DNA of 64,000 nt from Poriferisulfidus sp965221375 (lineage in GTDB: Bacteria; Pseudomonadota; Gammaproteobacteria; Poriferisulfidales; Poriferisulfidaceae): positions 1,178,001-1,242,000 of the forward strand of contig OZ244883.1 of assembly GCA_965221375.1 (NCBI GenBank). Direction: 5' to 3'. The position numbers and the translations under genes are program-made. How positions within the stretch are numbered: position 1 is the stretch's first letter; each line of letters opens with the position of its first letter. A model generated the notes under the pieces. That model did not search any database. It had not been told where the DNA came from and saw only the letters and a program-made list of their open reading frames with translations. Shown in pieces: positions 25,352-34,800 of this stretch.

Positions 25352-26227
25352 TCAAGAGTGTTCGAATTCTTTCAAAGAGTGCGGAAAGGGCAACTTGTAC
25401 ACAACGAACCAAAAAACCCCGACACCCGCAGCAACGAGCACAGAAGATTCTAGGATCAGCGTGTACGAATTTAGTAAATCGAACTTCTCTTTAAAATTGA
25501 TCGTTACCAAAACCGTGGGTATGAGTGTGTTGATGAAAAAAGCCGAACCGACAAGCCACCAAAAGCTGATTCTGTTGTATACGACGGCAAGTAGATAAAG
25601 TGGCAAGTAGATTCCCGATACAACCAGCCCTAGGCATATATCAACCACAATAGACCAAAGAGAAAAATTCCAAAAGCCTCCTCCGGGAAAGAAGATAAAT
25701 GCGTCTTCAGCCAATTTAATTAACCCCATTAAAACTGCGGCAAACAAAATCGCAGTAACAAGGCCGCCCGCAACTCTTGGTGTTGGAGGAAGATTTTTGC
25801 GCAGTTTCGGAATCTCCGCATGCACAATCAGCCAAAACACAAATGCGCCTATAGCCGCGAGACAAGAATCCGTAATTCTATATGTAGTGCCTCTTCCCTC
25901 TAATACAGCATCCCAAATCGAATGAAAAGCGGGAGCAAAAACAATTAAACTATTGACGACAAATGTCCAGCCAACAATGTAGTAGACGTTAGTCCACCGA
26001 CCTGCTAACGCGACCAAATAAAGGGGCAGGTACACAACTATGACAAATGATGTCGCCACCAGTGCCACTGGAATAAAAAAAATAGCCATGCCGGATAAAT
26101 AAAACTGTCCCATGAACGCACCAGGTGCGCTAGCAGCCCAAACAAATGAAACAGACGCTGCCAGAATCGCCATGAGAAACCCAAGAAAAATTCGGGATGC
26201 CGGAGGAGCGTGACTAAAAGAAAACAT
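25352..26227 (-). CDS. Multi-span membrane protein of unknown function, copy A
   Basis: This 291-residue protein has about seven to eight hydrophobic segments. Each half contains a YLPLYLxAxxxRxxxxxxVGxxFxxNxL pattern (VYLPLYLVALAGRWTNVYYIVGWTFVVNSL and the later IYLPLYLLAVVYNRISFWWLVGSAFFINTL). It therefore looks like an internal duplication of a three- to four-span unit. I do not recognise the family. The paralogue at 26594 shares a DNA-identical core covering residues of about 57-145. The gene is clearly AT-richer than the housekeeping genes around it, which suggests transfer. Confidence 0.7.
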   Translation of the reverse strand: MFSFSHAPPASRIFLGFLMAILAASVSFVWAASAPGAFMGQFYLSGMAIFFIPVALVATSFVIVVYLPLYLVALAGRWTNVYYIVGWTFVVNSLIVFAPAFHSIWDAVLEGRGTTYRITDSCLAAIGAFVFWLIVHAEIPKLRKNLPPTPRVAGGLVTAILFAAVLMGLIKLAEDAFIFFPGGGFWNFSLWSIVVDICLGLVVSGIYLPLYLLAVVYNRISFWWLVGSAFFINTLIPTVLVTINFKEKFDLLNSYTLILESSVLVAAGVGVFWFVVYKLPFPHSLKEFEHS

Positions 26228-26394
26228 GCTTAATCTGATAACTAAAAATTACTTATCCGGATATTGCGCGGAAGTTACACAAGCAAGTGCCAGTGGGAAA
26301 TTAACATATCGCCTTGATTTTGCAAACCACCCTGACTATTTCGGTGTATTCCATCTCGTCTTGGCGCACCCATAATATTACCTGATTAGCACCT

Positions 26395-26497
26395 TGAATT
26401 TATGTACGTGCCACATGCACTACCCCTTTTACATTGTCAGACACAATTGGATAGTTTAAAAAGTCGACCACAATCATAAGTACATCGGCAATCTCGC
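26395..26497 (-). pseudogene. Remnant of the 3' end of the secreted-protein gene at 27559
   Basis: This stretch aligns with about 27562-27666, the end of the gene at 27559-28068 (IADxLMxVxDFxNYxIVSDNVKG in both). It has no start of its own and lost the gene's 5' part at the duplication junction. It documents the breakpoint of the tandem duplication. Confidence 0.75.
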
Positions 26498-26563
26498 CAG
26501 AATCCAAGAGCCCACGACCACAATGAGTATGGCTAGAAATATTAAGATGATTTTTTCTTTCAT
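26474..26563 (-). CDS. Possible 29-residue membrane peptide, copy B, with altered tail
   Basis: It starts MKEKIILIFLAILIVVVGSW like copy A but ends ILARLPMYL. The tail is read from the duplicated gene remnant in another frame, so the duplication breakpoint gave it a new C-terminus. No clear ribosome binding site is seen. Conservation of the hydrophobic part in both copies is the only hint of function, and it could simply reflect recent duplication. Confidence 0.3.
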   Translation of the reverse strand: MKEKIILIFLAILIVVVGSWILARLPMYL

Positions 26564-26593
26564 GGCAGTTACACGACACAATTAGTAATACAT

Positions 26594-27400
26594 TCAAAAA
26601 TGTTCGGGTTTTTTCAAAAAGTCCTGAAAAGGAAATTCGTATACAACGAACCAAAAAACCCCCGCACCCGCAGCAACTAGCACAGAAGTTACCAGACTCT
26701 GCATGTACGAAGCTAGCAAATCGATCCCCTCGTTAAATATATACTTCATCGTTTCCAAAACTATGAATAAAAGCGTGTTGATGAAAAAAGCCGAACCGGC
26801 AAGCCACCAGAAGCTGATTCTGTTGTACACGACTGCAAGTAGATACAGTGGCAAGTAGATCCCCAGTAAAACCAGTGCCATCAATGCCGACTTGAAAACT
26901 GCAGCGAACAAGATCACAGCAATAAGACCGGCCGCAATCCTTGGAGTTGAAGGAATATTTTTGCGCAGTTTCGGAATCTCCGCATGCACAATCAGCCAAA
27001 ACACAAATGCGCCTATAGCCGCGAGACAAGAATCCGTAATTCTATATGTAGTGCCTCTTCCCTCTAATACAGCATCCCAAATCGAATGAAAAGCGGGAGC
27101 AAAAACAATTAAACTATTGACGACAAATGTCCAGCCAACAATGTAGTAGACGTTAGTCCACCGACCTGCTAACGCGACCAAATAAAGGGGCAGGTACACA
27201 ACTATGACAAATGATGTCGCCACGATTGTTGCTGGAATAACAAAAATGCCTCCACTGAATAAAACAAACCACGTATCGTGCCCTATCAATGCATTAGCCA
27301 TGCTCAAAAACAGAGCATATGAAACAGACGCTGTCAGAATCGCCATGAGAAACCCAAGAAAAATTCGGGATGCCGGAGGAGCGTGACTGAAAGAAAACAT
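26594..27400 (-). CDS. Multi-span membrane protein of unknown function, copy B
   Basis: This is the paralogue of the gene at 25352, with 268-270 residues depending on start. I chose the ATG at 27400 (MFSFSHAPPASRIF), which matches copy A; an ATG at 27406 is also possible. It shares the N-terminal segment MFSFSHAPPASRIFLGFLMAIL and a central block identical at DNA level. It differs after the first membrane segment and in the C-terminal half, where about 20 residues are missing relative to copy A. The repeated YLPLYL units are retained. Family unknown. Confidence 0.7.
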   Translation of the reverse strand: MFSFSHAPPASRIFLGFLMAILTASVSYALFLSMANALIGHDTWFVLFSGGIFVIPATIVATSFVIVVYLPLYLVALAGRWTNVYYIVGWTFVVNSLIVFAPAFHSIWDAVLEGRGTTYRITDSCLAAIGAFVFWLIVHAEIPKLRKNIPSTPRIAAGLIAVILFAAVFKSALMALVLLGIYLPLYLLAVVYNRISFWWLAGSAFFINTLLFIVLETMKYIFNEGIDLLASYMQSLVTSVLVAAGAGVFWFVVYEFPFQDFLKKPEHF

Positions 27401-27558
27401 AATCAATCCGATAACTGAAAATTACTTATCCGGATATTGCGCGGAAGTTACACAAGCAAGTGCCAGCGGGGAATTAACATATCGCCTTGATTTTACAAAC
27501 CACCCTGACTATTTCGGTGTGTTCCATCTTGTCTTGGCGTACCCCTGATACTACCCGG

Positions 27559-28068
27559 CTAGCACCTTGAATCTATATACGTACCACATGGCACTAACCC
27601 TTTTACATTGTCAGACACGATTTGATAGTTCGAAAAGTCGGCCACAGTCATAAGCTCATCGGCAATCCCTTCCGCATGCCTAGTGCGGTTCTCACATTTA
27701 TGCGCGAAACCTAAGATTACATGAATTTCATGACCGCCCTTTCGTTGACTCTCAACATTAACATGAAATGCAAATACCGGAAATTTCTGCATATCTAAAG
27801 AGTCATGTTCCATAATGGAATTTATGCTGGCAAGGCCGATATCCATCAATTTATCCCTGGCTTCTACCATAACGTCTCTATATATAGCACTATCGGCATC
27901 CTCCAGTGACAGGATAATCAAGGCTCTGCATTCCTCACTGTAATACTTTTTCTCCTCTATTCCCAATTTGCCAAGAAAAGACCCTGAACCACTAGAACTA
28001 AACCCGCTTTCGGTATCAGCAACCAAAATTGCAGGAAACAATAACAAAAAAACAACCCAAACTTTCAT
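27559..28068 (-). CDS. Secreted protein of unknown function
   Basis: This protein of about 169 residues has a signal peptide (MKVWVVFLLLFPAILVAD). A Ser/Gly-rich stretch follows (ESGFSSSGSGSFLGKLG), then a mixed alpha/beta-looking domain with no motif I recognise; it contains few cysteines. The ATG at 28068 gives the clean signal; an upstream ATG at 28095 adds nine residues. Neither has a strong ribosome binding site. Its last third was copied into the tandem duplication (remnant at 26395). It is probably co-transcribed with the membrane protein gene downstream. Confidence 0.6.
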   Translation of the reverse strand: MKVWVVFLLLFPAILVADTESGFSSSGSGSFLGKLGIEEKKYYSEECRALIILSLEDADSAIYRDVMVEARDKLMDIGLASINSIMEHDSLDMQKFPVFAFHVNVESQRKGGHEIHVILGFAHKCENRTRHAEGIADELMTVADFSNYQIVSDNVKGLVPCGTYIDSRC

Positions 28069-28869
28069 GGCGTAATTGTGCAGATTATCGAACATGAGGT
28101 GGTCCCACTTCTTTGGGCTGTTTGAAGGCGAAATTAAGGTGTGCTCCGGTTGATTTAATGCCCTCGGTGAATGAGCCTACCAAAGGTAGGCGGCTGGTGT
28201 CAAATACAGCACTTCGATAGACGGCGCGCACGCGCGTGGGAGTGCGGGTCGATTACGACTGAGAGATTGCCTCCGATCGTGACGGTCCTCCTCGCACCGG
28301 ATTCCCCGAAAGAGTGCAGCGAAGCGGGACAGCCGCCAGGTGACGGAGCGCGATGGAAGCCCTGGCAGAAGCTCCGGCATTCTCCGCACGCGGGTCAAGG
28401 AAGCGCTTCATGCCACCCTCTTCGCCCGGCGTGCGGCAAGCGCGGCCGCAATCCCGGATCGCCGGATGTGCAAGCCCTGCGCTGTGAGAATGATATGATA
28501 ACGAATCATTTTCTTCGAATTTGCCTCCCAAATGCTTGATTTTCATTTCAAGTCCTGTTACGGCTCGGCGGGCGGAATTGGACAACCGAGCACGGCATCG
28601 CCGAATTGATGGGCGACGGTCAAATGCGACCTCTTCGATCAGGAGGCCTAAGGAGTCCGGAAAGTGATTGAGGAAGCAGGCACCGAACTCCGTGACCTTG
28701 TTTGGGTACAAGAGTCCTATCCGGTTAGATCAAAATTCCGGGGGCGAAAAAACCTGCACCCACAGGAAACGCTCAACCCGGGCCGTCTCGGCATAGTCGC
28801 CGTAGGGGCAGGCAATTCAGTGGCTGCGAACGTTGCCAGTTACCGCGTATCAGCAGGGCGACTGCGGCC
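28069..28869. other. 800-bp gene-poor region upstream of the giant surface protein
   Basis: I find no ORF with convincing codon use, no tRNA and no clear transposase. Composition changes here from AT-rich on the left to GC-rich on the right, so it probably contains the joint between two separately acquired segments. Minus-strand frames near 28253-28711 could be decayed coding sequence but match nothing I know. Confidence 0.5.
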
Positions 28870-31800
28870 ATGACCAGAAAGCTCGCTCCATTCGCGGCAT
28901 TTTCACTGGCGGTCGTTGCGCTCGCGACCGGCACCGTCGCCCAGGCTCAGGTGCCCAACGCACCCACCAATTTCACCGCCGCGGCCGGCGACGCCCAAGC
29001 CACCCTGAGCTGGGACAACCCGAACGACTCCACCATCACCAAGTACCAGCTCCGCTACGGCGCAGGCTCAAGCGTCCCTGCCACCGCCAACTGGGCCGAC
29101 ATAACCGGCAGCACCGCCGCCACCATCAACCACACGGTGATGAATCTGACCAACGGCACCCAATACGCCTTCGAGATTCGCGCCGTCAACGCCACCGGCG
29201 ACAGCGACGCCTCCGACACCGTGACAGCCACTCCGACCCAGCCACGCACGCTGACCTACACCTTCTCCGATAACGGCACCGCCGTCACCATCGCCGCCTC
29301 GGGTAGCCTGGATGTCTCCGACTTCCAATTTGTTCAAGACGATGTGCCGTCAGACGTCACGAACATCCGGATGGACGATACGGATATTTGGGGGATTCAT
29401 CCGCCCAACCGCATCGCGATCAAGCGCTACAGCTCGCTGCCGGAATTCGTAACCACCGGCGAGAGTTCCTACGGCGGCACCACTGAACTGTCCAACATGG
29501 CCAACTACAGCTCCAACTACCACATTCGGTTCAGTACTCATTTCAAGCTGCTGCAGTTGGACAGCGCCAATCTCACCGGGTCCATCTACGAAATCACGAA
29601 TGGGACGGCGACGTTCGATGGCAACCTGAAAGACAGCCTAGGCGATAACGACTTCGACATCGAATTCGCAATCGGCGATCAGAAGATCGTTTTCCAGACG
29701 GCGAACCCAGCCACAGTGCCGGTCGCGCCAACCAGCCTGGCGGCGACGGCGCGCGATACCCAGGTTGATTTGACTTGGAGCGATCCATCCGACACCAACA
29801 TCACCAAGTACCAAGTCCGCTACGGCGCAGGCGCGACCGTGCCCGACAGCGCAACCTGGGCCGACATAGCCGACAGCACCGCCGCCGCCACCAACCACAC
29901 GGTGATGGATCTGACCAACGGCACCCAATACGCCTTCGAGATCCGCGCGGTGAATGTCCGCGGCAACAGCAGCGCCTCCAACACCGTGACCGCAACACCG
30001 GCCTCCGTACCCGCACTCGCAGCGCCAACGGGCTTGAGTGCCACCGCCGGCAACGCCCAAATTACCTTGAACTGGGATAACCCGAACAACTCCAGCATCA
30101 CCAAATACCAGCTCCGCTACGGCGCCGGCTCAAGCGTCCCTACCACCGCGACCTGGGCGGACATCACCGGCAGCGGGGCCGCCACCACCAGCCACACCGT
30201 GACCGGGCTCACCAACGGCACCCAATATGCCTTCGAGATTCGCGCGATGACTGCCGGCAGCACAGGCCCGGCTTCAGAGGAGGTGGTACTGCGGGCCGGT
30301 CCGCCGCTGCAACCGAGCGGCTTCCGAGTGGTGGGCGGCAACGCCGAAGTGACGCTGAGCTGGAACGATCCTTCCGACACGACCATCACCAAGTATCAGC
30401 TTCGCCACAAGGTAGGATCAAGCTTCTCCGACAGCGATACCTGGAGCGACATCGCCGACAGCGGCCCGACCACGACCACGCATACCGTCACCGAACTGAC
30501 CAATGGCACCACCTGGGCCTTCCAGATCCGGGCGGCGAACGCCAGTGGTGCCGGGCCGGCCTCCGAAACCCTCACGATGTTGCCGCGCGCCAACAACCGG
30601 GCACCGGTGTTAGGAGGCGCCGTATTCGGACGCGACGGATTAATTCTGCCCTCTGGTTACCGTAATGTCAGGTTGACGAAAGGATTTGGCCCAAGATTCT
30701 CAGACCCGGACGGCGACGACCTGACCTTCACCTGGACGGCGAACCCGGAGCAAACCAATCTCGACGTGCAGATCGTGACCGGATTCAGTACGATTTATCC
30801 TGACGCGCACTATCTACGCTACAGAGCGGCGGGGACGGTGGAGAGGACGACACTGACCGTGACGGGGACGGATCCCTACGGACTGTCGGTCTCGACATCC
30901 GCCGTCGTGACAACGATCAACACCACCCCGAAGACGAAGAGTCCACCCTATCCGGATCAAACCCTGGCGGTCGGCAACACATTGACGGTCAACTTGACGG
31001 ACATGTTCGTCGATGACGAGGGTGACGATATACGCTTGCTCTATCGCACCCCGGACGACGGCGATAACGTCGACACAAGGGCCATAAGTTGGGGCGCATT
31101 TAGAGTAATTGCCCACACGCCTGGCGAAGAAGTCATTAGCGTGACTGTAGAGGACTTCTTTGGAGCCGAGGGATCCGACAGCTTCAAGGTCACCGTCATC
31201 GCGGCGGCGGCCGCGCCGGCGGGGCTCACGGCCACCTCGGGCAACGGGCAGGCGGTCCTGACGTGGACCGATCCCGGCGACAGTGGCATCACCAAGTACC
31301 AGTTGCGCCACAAGGTGGGCACGAGCTTCTCCGACGGTGACGACAGCCTGTGGGCGGACATTGCCGGTAGCGGCGCTTCCACCACCAGCCACACCGTGAC
31401 CGGGCTCACCAACGGCACGGAATACGTCTTCCAGGTCCGCGCCGTGAATGCCGGCGGCCCAGGCCCGGCTTCAGAGGTGGTGCTGCGGCTGGGCGCGCCG
31501 TTGCAACCGGGCGGCTTCCGAGTGGTGGGCGGCAACGCCGAAGTGACGCTGAGCTGGAACGATCCTTCCGACACGACCATCACCAAGTATCAGCTTCGCC
31601 ACAAGGTGGGAACAAGCTTCTCCGACAGCGATACCTGGAGCGACATCGCCGACAGCGGCCCGACCACGACCACGCATACCGTCACCGAACTGACCAATGG
31701 CACCACCTGGGCCTTCCAGATCCGGGCGGTGAACGCCAGTGGTGCCGGGCCGGCCTCCGAAACCCTCACGATGTTGCCGCGCGCCAACAACCGGGCACCG

Positions 31801-34800
31801 GTGTTTCAAGGCTCCGTATTCGGACGCGACGCAGTAATTCTGCCCTCTCGTTACCGTAATGTCAGGTTGACGAAAGGATTTGGCGCAAGATTCTCAGACC
31901 CGGACGGCGACGAGCTGACCTTCACCTGGACGGCGAACCCGGAGCAAACCAATCTCGACGTGCAGATCGTGACCGGATTCACTACGACTTATCCTGACGC
32001 GCACTATCTGCGCTACAGAGCGGCGGGGACGGTGGAGAGAACGACAATGACCGTGACGGGGACGGATCCCTACGGACTGTCGGTCTCGACATCCGCCGTC
32101 GTGACAACGATCAACACCACCCCGAAGGCGAAGAGTCCACCCTATCCGGATCAAACCCTGGCGGTCGGCAACACATTGACGGTCAACTTGACGGACATGT
32201 TCGTCGATGACGAGGGTGACGATATACGCTTGCTCTATCGCACCCCGGACGACGGCGATAACGTCGACACAAGAGCCATAAGTTGGGGCGCATTTAGAGT
32301 GATTGCCCACACGCCTGGCGAAGAAGTCATTAGCGTGACTGTAGAGGACTCCTTTGGAGCCGAGGGGTCCGACAGCTTCAAGGTCACCGTCATCGCGGCG
32401 GCGGCCGCGCCGGCGGGGCTCACGGCCACCTCGGGCAACGGGCAGGCGGTCCTGACTTGGATCGATCCCGGCGACAGTGGCATCACCAAGTACCAGTTGC
32501 GCCACAAGGCGGGCACGAGCTTCTCCGACGGTGACGATAGCCTGTGGGCGGACATTGCCGACAGCGACGCTTCCACCACCAGCCACACCGTGACCGGGCT
32601 CACCAACGGCACGGAATACGTCTTCCAGGTCCGCGCCGTGAATGCGGGCGGCTCGGGCACCGCCTCGGTCGCGGTGACGGCGACCGCCAACAACGCGACG
32701 CCGAGCTTCGACATGAACACGGTCGATGATCAGAGTTACACGCAGAATTCGGCGATCACGACGCTGAACCTCCCCGCGGCCACCGGCGGCGACGGCACCC
32801 TGACGTACAGCCTGAGCCCGGACGCCCCGGACGGCCTCGCCTTCAGCGCTGCGGAGCGCACGCTCTCCGGCACGCCCACGGGCAGCCAGGCGGCGACGGC
32901 GTACACCTACACCGCAACCGACGCGGACGGCGACGCGGTGAGCCTGACGTTCAACATCACGATCATAATGGACGAGATGCCAAACTTCGGCACGAACACG
33001 GTCGATGATCAGAGTTACACGCAGGACTCGGCGATCACGATGCTGAACCTGCCCGCGGCCACCGGCGGCAACGGCACCCTGACGTACAGCCTGAGCCCGG
33101 ACGCCCCGGACGGCCTCGCCTTCAGCGCTGCGGAGCGCACGCTCTCCGGCACGCCCACGGGCAGCCAGGCGGCGACGGCGTACACCTACACCGCGACCGA
33201 CGCGGACGGCGACGCGGTGAGCCTGACGTTCAACATCACAATCGTGATGGACGAAATGCCAAACTTCGGCACGAACACGGTCGATGATCAGAGTTACACG
33301 CAGGACTCGGCGATCACGATGCTGACCCTGCCCGCGGCCACCGGCGGCAACGGCACCCTGACGTACAGCCTGAGCCCAGACGCCCCGGGCGGCCTCGCCT
33401 TCAGCGCTGCGGAGCGCACGCTCTCCGGCACGCCTACGGGCACCCAGGCGGCGACGGCGTACACCTACACCGCGACCGACGCGGACGGCGACGCGGTGAG
33501 CCTGACGTTCAACATCACGATCATGATGGACGAGATGCCGGACTTCGGCACGAACACGGTCGATGATCAGAGTTACACGCAGAACTCGGCGATCACGGTG
33601 TTGAACCTGCCCGCGGCCGCCGGCGGCAACGGCACCCTGACGTACAGCCTGAGCCCGGACGCCCCGGACGGCCTCGCCTTCAGCGCTGCGGAGCGCACGC
33701 TCTCCGGCACGCCCACGGGCAGCCAGGCGGCGACGGCGTACACCTACACCGCGACCGACGCGGACGGCGACGCGGTGAGCCTGACGTTCAACATCACGAT
33801 CGTGATGGACGAGATGCCAAACTTCGGCGCGAACACGATTGATAATCAGAGTTACACGCAGGACTCGGCGATCACGACGCTGAATCTGCCCGCGGCCACC
33901 GGCGGTGACGGCACCCTGACGTACAGCCTGAGCCCGGACGCCCCGGACGGCCTCGCCTTCAGCGCTGCGGAGCGCACACTCTCCGGCACGCCCACGGCCA
34001 CCCAGATGGCGACGACGTACACCTACACCGCGACCGACGCGGACGGCGACGCGGTGAGCCTGACGTTCAACATCACGATCGTGATGGACGAGATGCCGGA
34101 CTTCGGCGCGAACACGGTCGATGATCAGAGTTACACGCAGAACTCGGCGATCACGACGCTGAACCTGCCCGCGGCCACCGACGGCAACGGCACCCTGACG
34201 TACAGCCTGAGTCCGGACGCCCCGGACGGCCTCGCCTTCAGCGCTGCGGAGCGCACACTCTCCGGCACGCCCACGGGCACCCAGGCGGCGACGGCGTACA
34301 CCTACACCGCGACCGACGCGGACGGCGACGCGGTGAGCCTGACGTTCAACATCACGATCGTGATGGACGAGATGCCGGACTTCGGCGCGAACACGATCGA
34401 TGATCAGAGTTACACGCAGAACACGGCGATTACGATGCTGAACCTGCCCGCGGCCACCGGCGGCAACGGCGCCCTGACGTACAGCCTGAGTCCGGACGCC
34501 CCGGACGGCCTCGCCTTCAGCGCTGCGGAGCGCACGCTCTCCGGCACGCCCACGGGCAGCCAGGCGGCGACGGCGTACACCTACACCGCGACCGACGCGG
34601 ACGGCGACGCGGTGAGCCTGACGTTCAACATCACGATCGTGGCGGACAAGATGCCGGACTTCGGCACGAACACGATCGATGATCAGAGTTACACGCAGAA
34701 CTCGGCGATCACGACGCTGAACCTGCCCGCAGCCACCGACGGCGACGGCACCCTGACGTACAGCCTGAGTCCGGACGCCCCGGACGGCCTCGCCTTCAGC

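Larger units (their letters stand above)
25254..27666. repeat. Tandem duplication of a 1.2-kb unit
   Basis: Unit A (about 25254-26497) and unit B (about 26498-27666) are direct repeats. Each contains, in minus-strand order, the 3' end of a secreted-protein gene, a membrane protein gene and the start of a tiny ORF. A 267-bp block is identical in both (25793-26059 and 26957-27223), while the rest has diverged. The junction near 26498 joins the small ORF of unit B to the gene tail of unit A. Confidence 0.85.

Noticed and set aside
28253..28711. Minus-strand 152-residue ORF in the gene-poor region, considered as a decayed transposase
   Set aside because: No catalytic motif, inverted repeats or target duplication could be found; codon use does not look coding.
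31894..32720. Minus-strand ORFs repeated in both copies of the internal duplication
   Set aside because: They recur only because the coding strand is duplicated. They match no domain and lack ribosome binding sites.
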